A DNA stretch of 64,000 nucleotides, from assembly GCA_028691845.1 (NCBI GenBank), contig JAQUYL010000017.1, positions 1 through 64,000 on the forward strand. The letters run 5' to 3'. The notes beneath the pieces are model-generated. The model was not told where the DNA came from. It made no database searches and worked only from the letters and a program-made list of their open reading frames with translations. Within the stretch, counting starts at the first letter, position 1, and every line of letters starts with the position of its first letter. The DNA is from Opitutaceae bacterium. Its GTDB lineage: Bacteria > Verrucomicrobiota > Verrucomicrobiia > Opitutales > Opitutaceae. Positions 28,195 to 37,020 of the stretch are shown here, in pieces. The position numbers and the translations under genes are program-made.

Positions 28195-29709
28195 ATGCCC
28201 GAATCGGACGACAATAACAACCCCCTTACCACCAACCGCAAGGCGCTGACGATTAACCTCGACGATCTCAAATACGGCACGTTCGCGGAGATCGGCGCGG
28301 GACAGGAAGTAGCGCGACATTTCTTTCAGGCCGGTGGCGCTGCCGGTACGGTCGCCAAGAGCATCTCAGCCTATGACATGACGTTCAGTGACGCCATCTA
28401 CGGCAAGGCCCCCCGATACGTTTCACGCGAGCGTCTGGTTACGATGCTCGATCACGAATACACCTTGCTGCAGGAACGCCTCGGCGCCCAACGCGGCGCT
28501 GGCACCACCTTCTTCGTTTTCGCCGATACCGTCGCAGCCAAGAGTTACCGAGGCAACAACGACTGCCATGGGTGGCTGGGCATGCGCTTTCAGACCCAAC
28601 CCGGCACGGAGCCCAGTGACATCATCCTGCACGTGCGCATGTGCGACAGGGAAAACGTCATGCAGCAGCAGGCTCTCGGTGTCGTCGGCGTCAATCTCAT
28701 CTACGGCGCCTTCTACAACCGCCACGACCCTCGGAAGTTCATCCAGTCGCTGATCGACAATCTCAGCGTCGAGCGCATCGAGGTCGACATGCTCAAGTTT
28801 ACAGGCCCGGCCTTCGCGCAGGTGGACAACCGCCTGCTTTCGCTCCTGCTTGTGCAATCCGGCCTGACCAATGCGGTCATGTTCGCCCCGGATGGCGACG
28901 TGCTGCAGCCCTCGGAAGTTCTGTACAAAAAAGCCATCCTCGTCGAACGCGGCAGCTTCCGCCCCGTAACCCATCTCAACCTGGACATGCTTAACTGCGC
29001 CTGCGCCCAATTCGTGCAGGAGCCCATGGTGGCCGGCAAACCCGTCGTCGTGCTCATGGAAATCACGATGAAGAATCTCCTCGCCGGCGGCCCGCTGGAT
29101 GCTTTCGACTTCCTCGCCCGCGTGGACTTGCTCGGTGCGATCGGTTATACGGTGCTCATATCCAATTACCCGGAGTTTTATCGACTCTCCTCATATTTCC
29201 GCCGCTACACGCAGGAGATGATCGGGATCGCCATGGGGGTCTACAATCTCATCGAGATCTTCAACGAAAAATATTACGAGAAACTCCCTGGCGGTATTCT
29301 CGAAAACTTTGGCCGGCTGTTTCGCGCGGCCGTCAAACTTTACGTCTACCCGATACGGCTGGATGCTTACGAGCGCTATCTGGCCAGCGGCCATCCCGCC
29401 AATGTTACCGGAACATCGTCCAACGCGGAAAGCCCAGCCGTCAATGTGCTCATCACGGCCAAAAACCTTCAGGTTCAACCGCATCTCCGCCATCTCTATG
29501 CTCACCTCCTCGAGAATGGCTACCTCGCGTGCATCGTCGGCTACGACCCCGACATTCTGAGCGCCTTTTCCCGCGAGACGCTCTTCCGCATCAGCATTGG
29601 CGACCCCTCATGGGAAACGATGGTTCCCCCCAAGGTAATTGAGCTCATCAAGCAGCGCGGCTTGTTCAATTACACCGCGCCCAAGCCTGACGTCCCGGTA
29701 ACCACCTGA
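28195..29709 (+). CDS. conserved protein of unknown function (about 504 residues)
   Basis: The protein is soluble-looking, with no signal peptide or membrane helix. Distinctive blocks include TFAEIGAGQEVARHFFQAGGAAGTVAK near the start, then KAPRYVSRERL, NDCHGWLGMRFQ, LGVVGVNLIYGAFY and EVLYKKAILVERGSFRPVT. I recognise it as a family widespread in several bacterial phyla that databases label inconsistently (nicotinate-nucleotide adenylyltransferase or TonB-dependent receptor). Neither label fits: no HxGH nucleotidyltransferase motif and no barrel are visible. The in-frame start at 27982 is rejected because the first 71 codons look noncoding. The ATG at 28195 is 20 codons before the conserved block. 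Confidence 0.85.
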   Translation: MPESDDNNNPLTTNRKALTINLDDLKYGTFAEIGAGQEVARHFFQAGGAAGTVAKSISAYDMTFSDAIYGKAPRYVSRERLVTMLDHEYTLLQERLGAQRGAGTTFFVFADTVAAKSYRGNNDCHGWLGMRFQTQPGTEPSDIILHVRMCDRENVMQQQALGVVGVNLIYGAFYNRHDPRKFIQSLIDNLSVERIEVDMLKFTGPAFAQVDNRLLSLLLVQSGLTNAVMFAPDGDVLQPSEVLYKKAILVERGSFRPVTHLNLDMLNCACAQFVQEPMVAGKPVVVLMEITMKNLLAGGPLDAFDFLARVDLLGAIGYTVLISNYPEFYRLSSYFRRYTQEMIGIAMGVYNLIEIFNEKYYEKLPGGILENFGRLFRAAVKLYVYPIRLDAYERYLASGHPANVTGTSSNAESPAVNVLITAKNLQVQPHLRHLYAHLLENGYLACIVGYDPDILSAFSRETLFRISIGDPSWETMVPPKVIELIKQRGLFNYTAPKPDVPVTT

Positions 29710-29885
29710 ACCCCTTCCTGGCATGCTCCCCTCCAGCGTGAGCGGCGGTTTCAGTCCCCGCTGCGCACCCCCGGCCCTGCTCCCTGCAGGTGTCCGCCCG
29801 GCTACGGATGCCGGCCTGGGCGCATCGTTCTTCAGGATTTTTTTCGTGTCATGTCGCGTCTTTCCTGTTTCCCATTCCCCTTTCC

Positions 29886-30737
29886 ATGCGCTTTTTCAAA
29901 TACCACGCCCTCGGTAACGACTATATTGTGATGCATCCCGCCGATTTTCCCGGCTGGACGACGCCGACACGCGAACAGATCCGGGTCATTTGCCATCGCA
30001 ACTTCGGGGTCGGCTCTGATGGCATTCTCTGGGGACCGCTGCCAACGTCGCGCGCCCGCTTCGGTCTGCGCATCTATAACCCCGACGGATCCGAAGCGGA
30101 GAAATCCGGCAACGGCCTGCGCATCTTCTCCCGATTTCTTTACGATCAAAAGCTCGTCGGGACCACCCCGTTTACCATCGATACGCTCGGTGGAGTCGTC
30201 GAGGTGTCCATCCAGCCCGGAGGCAAACTCATCACGGTCGAGATGGGGCAAGTAAGCTTCTGCAGTGACAAGATACCTGTCGCCGGTCCTGTCCGCGAAG
30301 TGCTTAACGAGAAAATCAAGATTCAGGACCGGGAGTTCGTCTTTTGCTCCGCGACCATCGGCAATCCTCACTGCGTTATTCCGATGACGGACATTTCCGA
30401 ATCACTCGCCCGCCAATACGGCCCGGATCTGGAAACACACCCCCTCTTCCCGTGCCGGACCAACGTCCAGTTTCTGCAGGTGCGCGACCGCCACAATATC
30501 CGGATCGAGATCTGGGAGCGCGGCGCCGGCTACACGCTTGCCTCCGGCAGCAGTTCCAGCACTGCGGCAGCCGTCGCGCGCCGGCTCGGCCTGGTCGAGG
30601 ACAAACTTACAGTCCACATGCCCGGCGGACAGATCAGCATCGAGATCAGCCCCGACTACGCGATTAGAATGACCGGGCCGGTCACCCGGGTGGCCGAAGG
30701 CCAGATTCACTCCGAGCTTTACGAGACGACGGTCTAG
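29886..30737 (+). CDS. dapF: diaminopimelate epimerase homologue lacking both catalytic cysteines
   Basis: The 283-residue product has the two-domain DapF fold: FFKYHALGNDYIV at the start, NPDGSEAEKSGNG, and the C-terminal YTLASGSSSSTAAAVARRLGL. DapF converts LL- to meso-DAP with two cysteines acting as acid and base. Here the first Cys position (expected in GNGxRC) is Ile80 in GNGLRIF, and the second (expected in ACGxG) is Ser220 in LASGSSSS. Overall similarity is strong, so family membership is safe, but normal two-base epimerase chemistry is doubtful. The ATG at 29886 gives the family N-terminus; upstream in-frame codons are unconserved. Confidence 0.85.
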   Translation: MRFFKYHALGNDYIVMHPADFPGWTTPTREQIRVICHRNFGVGSDGILWGPLPTSRARFGLRIYNPDGSEAEKSGNGLRIFSRFLYDQKLVGTTPFTIDTLGGVVEVSIQPGGKLITVEMGQVSFCSDKIPVAGPVREVLNEKIKIQDREFVFCSATIGNPHCVIPMTDISESLARQYGPDLETHPLFPCRTNVQFLQVRDRHNIRIEIWERGAGYTLASGSSSSTAAAVARRLGLVEDKLTVHMPGGQISIEISPDYAIRMTGPVTRVAEGQIHSELYETTV

Positions 30738-30742
30738 GCGCA

Positions 30743-30766
30743 CGGGCGGGGGGCCTCGTCCGCCCT
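30743..30766. terminator. weak hairpin between convergent genes
   Basis: GGGCGG (30744-30749) pairs with CCGCCC (30760-30765) across a 10-base loop, just downstream of the dapF homologue stop and facing the convergent pseudouridine synthase gene. No run of T follows, so intrinsic termination is uncertain. Confidence 0.25.
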
Positions 30767-30808
30767 TCCTCCGGGGCATTGGCTCCGGCCGTCCGACATT
30801 ATTTCCGC

Positions 30809-31768
30809 TTAACCGACATCATGGTGTGTCGACGGTTTGCCCGGCGAAAACGCCGCCCGCAAAGCGCGGAGATAGCTGGCAAAATCATCCGGCAGTGGAG
30901 CCTGGATCTCCTGTTGCCGGTCCGTGATGGGATGACGGAAGATCAGCCGCCCCGAGTGCAGCATTACGCGTGGCGGTCGTGGCAGATCCGGATCGGCCCG
31001 CCAGCCGTAAGTAGTGTCTCCCAGCAGCGGGTGTCCGATTGACTTAAAGTGCACCCGAATCTGGTGCGTCCGCCCGGTATGGATGCGGCAACGCACCAAG
31101 GCGGCGGATTGGCCGAAGCCCTCGAGCAGCTCCCAGTCCGTCCGCGATGGCCGTCCGCCCTCGCCCACCGTCATGCGATGTCGGTGGACCGGATGCCTGC
31201 TGATGGCCCGATTGATGGTCCCTTCTCTGCCCTTGGGGACGCCTGACACGAGAGCGTCATACTCTTTGTACAAGGTGCGCTCGGCAAACTGGTCGGCGAG
31301 CGCCCTATGGGCCGCGTCGGATTTAGCCACAACGAGAAGGCCCGAGGTTCCCTTGTCCAGCCGATGCACGATGCCCGGCCGCTCCACCCCGCCGATCCCG
31401 CTCAGCCCGCCGGCACAGTGTGCCAGAAGAGCGTGGACCAGAGTGTCCTCGCCAGTTCCAACTCCCGGATGCACTACCATGCCCGCCGGCTTGTTGATCA
31501 CGATCAAGTGCTCATCCTCATAGAGCACATCGAGGGGGATGGCGACCGGCTTCAGTTCGGACGCCTTTGTGTCCGGAAACGAGAACTCAATTACCTGTCC
31601 GACCTCGACCATATCATCCTTGCCCATCGGCCGGCCGTTTCGATGGACCAGACCAGCGTCAAACGCCCGTTGGAACGCCGCCCGACTGTGTCTGGGAAAC
31701 GCCGCCGCCAGCACCTTGTCAGCGCGTTCGCGGTAGGCACTGGCGGGAACGGTATATGTCTCGGCCAT
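30809..31768 (-). CDS. RluA-family pseudouridine synthase (RluD-like)
   Basis: The 319-residue protein has an N-terminal S4 RNA-binding domain (about 12-70, ADKVLAAAFPRHSRAAFQRA) and the RluA catalytic domain with Asp138 in GIVHRLDKGTSGLLV. GRTHQIRVHF and HPLLGDTTYG follow. It isomerises uridines in 23S rRNA; the S4-containing architecture points to RluD, but the exact site is not certain. It ends facing the dapF homologue. An 8-bp hairpin (CGGAGGGA/TCCCTCCG, 31812-31830) lies in its 5' leader. Confidence 0.92.
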   Translation of the reverse strand: MAETYTVPASAYRERADKVLAAAFPRHSRAAFQRAFDAGLVHRNGRPMGKDDMVEVGQVIEFSFPDTKASELKPVAIPLDVLYEDEHLIVINKPAGMVVHPGVGTGEDTLVHALLAHCAGGLSGIGGVERPGIVHRLDKGTSGLLVVAKSDAAHRALADQFAERTLYKEYDALVSGVPKGREGTINRAISRHPVHRHRMTVGEGGRPSRTDWELLEGFGQSAALVRCRIHTGRTHQIRVHFKSIGHPLLGDTTYGWRADPDLPRPPRVMLHSGRLIFRHPITDRQQEIQAPLPDDFASYLRALRAAFSPGKPSTHHDVG

Positions 31769-32107
31769 GATCTGAACGCTAATGCCGCATGCTTCGACTG
31801 CGACAGAAAACCGGAGGGATCTTCCCTCCGCCCCCGGTTGCAGGCAACCCGGTCAAGGACACTGCCATTTGTCAGGGGGAAAGCCTGTTCACGGCAAACC
31901 CGGATGGCGCAAGCCAGCATCGCGACGCCGCCCCTCGCACGGCCACTGAAAAATTACAGTCTTATTATGTGACCTTCAGACTTGAGTCATGTTGCCAGCT
32001 TAACCTCCCGCATGCTTTATTCAAAATTTGTTCGGGTCCTTGCCGTCTTCTTTATCCGCAAACTGGCGGTCTTGAATGCCAGCAAGCCCACCTTCTCCAG
32101 TCGCGCC

Positions 32108-34243
32108 ATGTTCTGGCCCCTTTTGCTGGTCGTGGTGACCGCGGTAGCAGGAGCAAAGCCCTCCATTCGATTGAGCCCCACGATTACACCTCCCCTCATC
32201 GACGGGCAGCTCCATGACCCCTGCTGGATCGAGTGTAAGACTATTTTCAGGGATTTTCGACAAGTGTCGCCGCTCGAGAACGCTGCGCCCACCGAACCGA
32301 CGGAAGTGCGCATGACGTATGATGCCGACTATCTCTACCTGGCCATCCGCTGCCTTGATTCAGAGGTCGACCAGATCATCGCGAAGGAGATGCAGCATGA
32401 CCGCGACACGGATTCTGACGACATGTTGACGGTGGTCGTCGACACCTTCAACCGCCAGAATGATGGCTATTACTTTTCCCTCACGGCCGGTGGCGCCAAG
32501 CTGGAGGGTTTGGTCAAGGATAAGGATACCGAGACTCCCGAATGGGATACCATTTGGTATGGCCGCTCGCGGATCGCCGACCATGGCTGGACAGCAGAGT
32601 TCGCCATTCCGATGAAGAGCCTTGCGTTCGATCCCGTGGGAGAGTCCTGGGGGTTCAACATCGAGCGGGTTATCCGCCGGAAACAGGAAATCGTGCGCTG
32701 GGCGGGCTTCTCCCGCGTAAAGGAAGTGACGGCCCTGTCCGACTTGGGTGAAATCACCGGAATGACCGGGCTGCGCCAGGGGCATGGGCTGGAATTCCGG
32801 CCGTTTGCCAGCGTCAAATACTCACCGCTGCGCTCGCGCTCGGACGATCACGAGTGGGATTTGAAGCCGGGATTCGACCTGACCTGGCACGCCACGCCCT
32901 CGCTCGCCGCCACCCTCACCGTGAACACCGATTTTGCCGAGGCCGATGTGGATGAACGGCAGATGAATCTCACGCGTTTCAAGATCTCCTATCCGGAAAA
33001 ACGCAATTTCTTCCTGCAGGACTCCTCCCTTTTTGCCTTCGGCACGAGCAGCATCGAGGACGCCTCCCTGCCGTATTATTCCCGGACCATCGGCCTCACC
33101 GCTGAGGGCCGGCCGGTGGACATTCTCGCGGGAGTAAAAGTGGCGGGCCGTTACGGCCCGGCCACGATCGGTTTCCTCGACACCCAGATCGATGAAACCG
33201 ACTCCGTTAAATCGAAGAACCTTCTGGTGGCCCGTTCCACGCTCGATGTCTTCGGCGAGTCGAATGTCGGGGTGATTCTCACGAACGGTGACCCGCGCGC
33301 CAACGGCAATAGCACCACGGTCGGCGCCGACTTCAATTATCTGAACAGCTATCTGGCGCACGGCAAGTCCGTCGATGCCCATCTTTGGCTCGTCGGCACG
33401 GACAGCAACCTGTTGGGGGAACGCGATTACTCCATGGCTGCTGAGCTGAACTATCCCAACGAGCCGTTCTCTTTCACCCTCTCCGCACAGCGCGTCGGCA
33501 AAGACTTCGATCCCGCCCTCGGAGATTCCCCGCGAACCGGAGTCTGGCACTTATATGCCGATGCCAACTACATAGTGCACCGTGAGACTGGGCTGGTGCG
33601 GACGATGACGGTGAACATGAAACCTTACATGGTCACGGATCTGCATGGGAAGAGCCAGAGCATCGACCATAACACGCCAAAATTTATTTTTGAGAATGCC
33701 GCCGGCGACAGCATTGAATTCAAATACTCTCCGCAAGGAGAGCGGATAGACGAGCCATTTGAGATCTACAAGGGCGTCGTGATTCCGCGAGGCAACTATA
33801 GCTGGGACCGTGGTTGTGTGGAGATCGCCACGACGCGCGCCCGTGCCTTGCGAGCTGCCTTCGAGATGAAGGTCGGCGGTTATTATGCAGGTCATCATCG
33901 CGTCTTTGCCCCCAACCTCGAGTGGCGCCCTTCGTCCCATTTGTATATGGGGCTAAACTATACTTTGCAGGAGATCCGTCTGCCGGAGGGAAGCTTTAAT
34001 GCGCGTCTCGGTAACTTCGCGATGAACTACACCTTCAGCCCCAACCTTTCTCTCAACACGATGGCCCAGTACGACAACAAATCGCGCCTCTTTGGCACCA
34101 ACATACGCCTGAAGTGGATCGTTCAGCCCGGCAACGAAGTATTCCTGGTGTGGAATCAGAACTACACGAACCCTTCCGACTGGAACCTGCGTCCGGTTGA
34201 TTCCCAAGTGGCGACCAAGGTGGCGTGGACACTGCGGTTTTAA
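32108..34243 (+). CDS. DUF5916 protein: CBM9-like domain plus outer-membrane barrel
   Basis: The 711-residue product starts with a good signal peptide (MFWPLLLVVVTAVAGA, 1-16). An N-terminal CBM9-like domain follows (about 25-215; PLIDGQLHDPCW, YDADYLYLAIRC, WTAEFAIPMKSL), then a long region of amphipathic strands. It ends in VAWTLRF, a barrel C-terminus. DUF5916 proteins are predicted outer-membrane barrels with a periplasmic carbohydrate-binding-like domain; their ligand is unknown. In-frame ATGs at 31982 and 32012 would put the signal peptide internal, so 32108 is preferred. The 339 bp before it, back to the divergent pseudouridine synthase gene, contain no other gene that I can support. 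Confidence 0.87.
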   Translation: MFWPLLLVVVTAVAGAKPSIRLSPTITPPLIDGQLHDPCWIECKTIFRDFRQVSPLENAAPTEPTEVRMTYDADYLYLAIRCLDSEVDQIIAKEMQHDRDTDSDDMLTVVVDTFNRQNDGYYFSLTAGGAKLEGLVKDKDTETPEWDTIWYGRSRIADHGWTAEFAIPMKSLAFDPVGESWGFNIERVIRRKQEIVRWAGFSRVKEVTALSDLGEITGMTGLRQGHGLEFRPFASVKYSPLRSRSDDHEWDLKPGFDLTWHATPSLAATLTVNTDFAEADVDERQMNLTRFKISYPEKRNFFLQDSSLFAFGTSSIEDASLPYYSRTIGLTAEGRPVDILAGVKVAGRYGPATIGFLDTQIDETDSVKSKNLLVARSTLDVFGESNVGVILTNGDPRANGNSTTVGADFNYLNSYLAHGKSVDAHLWLVGTDSNLLGERDYSMAAELNYPNEPFSFTLSAQRVGKDFDPALGDSPRTGVWHLYADANYIVHRETGLVRTMTVNMKPYMVTDLHGKSQSIDHNTPKFIFENAAGDSIEFKYSPQGERIDEPFEIYKGVVIPRGNYSWDRGCVEIATTRARALRAAFEMKVGGYYAGHHRVFAPNLEWRPSSHLYMGLNYTLQEIRLPEGSFNARLGNFAMNYTFSPNLSLNTMAQYDNKSRLFGTNIRLKWIVQPGNEVFLVWNQNYTNPSDWNLRPVDSQVATKVAWTLRF

Positions 34244-34289
34244 GGTCGACACGCCAACCAGCCGAGCCGTCCTCCCGAATCAGAATGGC

Positions 34290-34751
34290 TCAGCCCCGCA
34301 ATTCGACGATGACCTGGATCTCTACTGTTGAACCCCGGGGCAGGCCGGCGGCGGCCACGGCCGCCCGGGCGTGCTTGCCGGCGTCACCGTAGAGTTTCAC
34401 GAACAGATCGCTGGCGCCGTTGATGCAGGCCGGGCTGTCGGTGAAACCGCTCACGGCGTTGACGAAGCCGGTGAGGAGCACGAACCGTTTCACCGCTTCC
34501 AATGAGCCGGCGGCGGCCTTGATGTTGGCCAGGGTGCTCAGGGCACAAATTCTGGCGGACTCGTAGGCACTCTCGACCGTCTGCTCCTTGCCCACCTGCC
34601 CGACATGCGTCAACTGACCGTTGAACGTGCTGATCGTGCCCGCGAGGAAGAGTAGATTGCCGGTGCGGACCCATGGGACGTAACTACCCGCCGCCAACGG
34701 GGGGGCCGGTAGTTTGAGACCGAGTTCAGTGAGTTTGTCTTCGATGCTCAT
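34290..34751 (-). CDS. RidA-family protein (YjgF/YER057c/UK114)
   Basis: The 153 residues carry the RidA-like pattern TGNLLFLAGTIST, a central cysteine-containing segment and the C-terminal GLPRGSTVEIQVIVEL. RidA enzymes hydrolyse reactive enamines and imines produced by PLP enzymes. The canonical C-terminal Arg of the RidA active site (usually in R..VEIe) is not obvious here: the position reads STVEIQV, so this may be one of the Rid subfamilies without deaminase activity. It is convergent with the DUF5916 gene. Confidence 0.85.
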   Translation of the reverse strand: MSIEDKLTELGLKLPAPPLAAGSYVPWVRTGNLLFLAGTISTFNGQLTHVGQVGKEQTVESAYESARICALSTLANIKAAAGSLEAVKRFVLLTGFVNAVSGFTDSPACINGASDLFVKLYGDAGKHARAAVAAAGLPRGSTVEIQVIVELRG

Positions 34752-34961
34752 GATGAGGGAATGTTCAATGAGTGAGCGATCGGTCCAGTCTGATCAATCC
34801 GGAAGCGCTTCAACGGGCGCCACGTCCTCCGCTTTTCAGCGGACGATCACATCTGCCGGCCTCAGATAATGGGCTCCAAAATCTGCGTACTGCCCCTTGT
34901 TTCTTCGCCACATTACGGAAATTGACGATGCGGACAACCGGGTGCATAGTGATAAATATTA

Positions 34962-36257
34962 ATGGATACGAACGACAGGAAAACTCGAGTTGCTGTGCCG
35001 CTCGCTACCTTTGCGGAGTGGCAGGCACTCGCTCCCGATGAAGCCGCTCACCAGATTCACGCCCGTCTGGCCGCCATGCCTCCGACGGCACGGCACGCCG
35101 CGCTCGCCTTTGTGGAAAGGGAGGAAACCATTGCCGGCTTATTCGCGAGCGCTTCCACTACTTCGCCACTGCGCGGCGTTCCTTGCTTTATCAAGGATCT
35201 CTTCGACCGCGCCGGAGTGCCAACCTGCGCGGGATCGACCTTCCTGCCCGAGGTTCGCCCCACCCCCTACGTTGATTCCACCATCGTCATGCGTCTGCGC
35301 GAAGTCGGCGCGATTGTGGCAGGCAAGACGCATATGGTGGAATTCGCGGCCGGTCTCACCGGGGAAAACCAGCACTACGGTGACTGCCCGCATCCCCGTT
35401 TCTCGGACCGCTTGTCCGGCGGTTCCAGCAGTGGCTCGGCTGCACTGGTCGCCGCAGACGTCGTGCCGTTCGCCATTGGCACGGATACGGGAGGATCAGT
35501 GCGCGTTCCGGCTTCCTTTTGCGGTCTCTACGGGTTTCGCCTCACGCCAGGAGACGACCTGATCCGCGACGCCTTCCCTCTCGCCCCTTCGATGGACACC
35601 GCCGGCTGGTTCACAGGAAACGGTGCCGATATGCTGAACGCCACTCAGGTTCTGGCCAGCCTGCAACCCGCTGCACAGACCCCGCGGGGATGGTACCTCC
35701 CTCTGCACTCCTTGCTTGACGGGGCGGACGCCGAAACTGCTCAGGCGTGCAACACCGCCGCCATGGAATTCTGCCCGGCTGTTGACGCCACAACAAGGGA
35801 GACCTTGCTGCAGGCATGGCGCGATACCGTCGACGCCTACGTCATTATCGGTATGCACGAGGCCAATCAAGTCCACCGAAACTGGTTGAATCCTTTTCGC
35901 GAACGCTATGAACCCGCAATCTGGCAGCGATTTACCGATGGTGGCCGTTTCCCTCCGGAAAAAATCGCGTGGGCAAAGGCGGTCAGGGAAAGAGTGAATC
36001 GCACATGGCGCCAGTTTTTCGAGAGTTTTGATTTTCTCGTCCTGCCCTGTGTTCCGGGGCCGGCGCCGCGAAAAGCGGACTGTACGCCCGCTCTGCGCCA
36101 GCAAATCCTTGCGCTGACTGCCCCCGCCAGCCTCGGCGGCTTGCCCGTGCTCTCCCTCCCTGTGTCACTACCGTCAGGTCTGACCGCCGGACTGCAGATT
36201 GTTGCGGCAACGCCTAACAGCCCTGTCTTCGCTTGGGCTCTGGCGAAAAACCCCTAA
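34962..36257 (+). CDS. amidase-signature family hydrolase
   Basis: The 431-residue enzyme has the Ser-cisSer-Lys triad region of the amidase signature family. Lys78 lies in PCFIKDLFD, the serine run in SGGSSSGSA (152-160), and the likely nucleophile is Ser179 in GTDTGGSVRVPASFCGL. These hydrolyse carboxamides; the substrate is not evident. GatA is unlikely because the gene stands alone, with no gatB or gatC neighbour, and the protein is short. RidA is encoded divergently 210 bp away. The ATG at 34962 follows an AT-rich stretch. Confidence 0.9.
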   Translation: MDTNDRKTRVAVPLATFAEWQALAPDEAAHQIHARLAAMPPTARHAALAFVEREETIAGLFASASTTSPLRGVPCFIKDLFDRAGVPTCAGSTFLPEVRPTPYVDSTIVMRLREVGAIVAGKTHMVEFAAGLTGENQHYGDCPHPRFSDRLSGGSSSGSAALVAADVVPFAIGTDTGGSVRVPASFCGLYGFRLTPGDDLIRDAFPLAPSMDTAGWFTGNGADMLNATQVLASLQPAAQTPRGWYLPLHSLLDGADAETAQACNTAAMEFCPAVDATTRETLLQAWRDTVDAYVIIGMHEANQVHRNWLNPFRERYEPAIWQRFTDGGRFPPEKIAWAKAVRERVNRTWRQFFESFDFLVLPCVPGPAPRKADCTPALRQQILALTAPASLGGLPVLSLPVSLPSGLTAGLQIVAATPNSPVFAWALAKNP

Positions 36258-36574
36258 TCCGCTTACGGTGAAATGGAGAACCGGGGGGCCGTGAGACCGA
36301 CGACGGAGTCAATCCCCCGATCGTTCATAGAGCAGTCGCTCGTCGTTACCCCCAAGCAGCGCTGTCCGCTCAGTCTCGATTAAATCAACCGGCTGAGCGG
36401 GCTTCATTGACCAATCCCGCAACCCCGGCCAAACGGTCCGAGTGGGATTTCACCCAGTCCCGCAAGAATACGTATCGACCAAACGCATGGGCGTGAGAAG
36501 ACGAGCAAGTCACGTTCGACGGGGAAACGGTGAAATGCAGGCGGGTTCAGGCCACACTTGCCGTTTTCGAACGC
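36258..36574. other. 317-bp gap without a recognisable gene
   Basis: The gap lies between the amidase stop and the convergent universal stress gene. No frame in it resembles a protein. It contains one inverted repeat, CCGCTCAG (36366-36373) and CTGAGCGG (36393-36400), with a 19-base loop and no T-run, possibly a bidirectional terminator. Confidence 0.4.
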
Positions 36575-36991
36575 TCATTTGGCCCGCAACATTAGCACGG
36601 GAACGCTGAGGCTGTGCTGGACCTTGATGGCAGTCTTTCCCAGCACAAGACCGGCCACAAACTGGTGCCCGTGCGTGCTCATCGCCACCAGATCGCAACC
36701 GTTTTGTTGCACCCAGTTCACGATTTCCTTGACTGGGTCTCCATAGGCCAGCTCCGCTTCAGCCGTGATTCCGGCGGTGGCAAATTCAGCCTGGATATTA
36801 CTCAAATAAGTCTCTCCGGCCTGGACTTCCGGCCCCGCAGCGGCCTGCCCGTGGATCTTGGCCGGAACACTCGTGATCACGTGAAACAAGACGACGCGGC
36901 TCCGCATCTGCTTGGCGAGGGATTTGATGTGATTAATGATGGCCCGGTCAGTCGGGGTGCTGTCCAGGGTTACGAGAATGGTCTTATACAT
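36575..36991 (-). CDS. universal stress protein (UspA family)
   Basis: The 138-residue product is a single Usp domain: YKTILVTLDSTPTDRAIINH at the start and DLVAMSTHGHQFVAGLVLGK near 100-118. The latter resembles the ATP-binding G-x2-G-x9-G(S/T) loop but departs from it. The C-terminus is VPVLMLRAK. It begins 30 bp after the Nramp transporter stop on the same strand, so the two are probably one transcript. Usp proteins paired with transporters often act in regulation, but no function can be assigned here. Confidence 0.9.
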   Translation of the reverse strand: MYKTILVTLDSTPTDRAIINHIKSLAKQMRSRVVLFHVITSVPAKIHGQAAAGPEVQAGETYLSNIQAEFATAGITAEAELAYGDPVKEIVNWVQQNGCDLVAMSTHGHQFVAGLVLGKTAIKVQHSLSVPVLMLRAK

Positions 36992-37020
36992 GGAGGATCC
37001 TCAACTGGGATATGCGTCGT

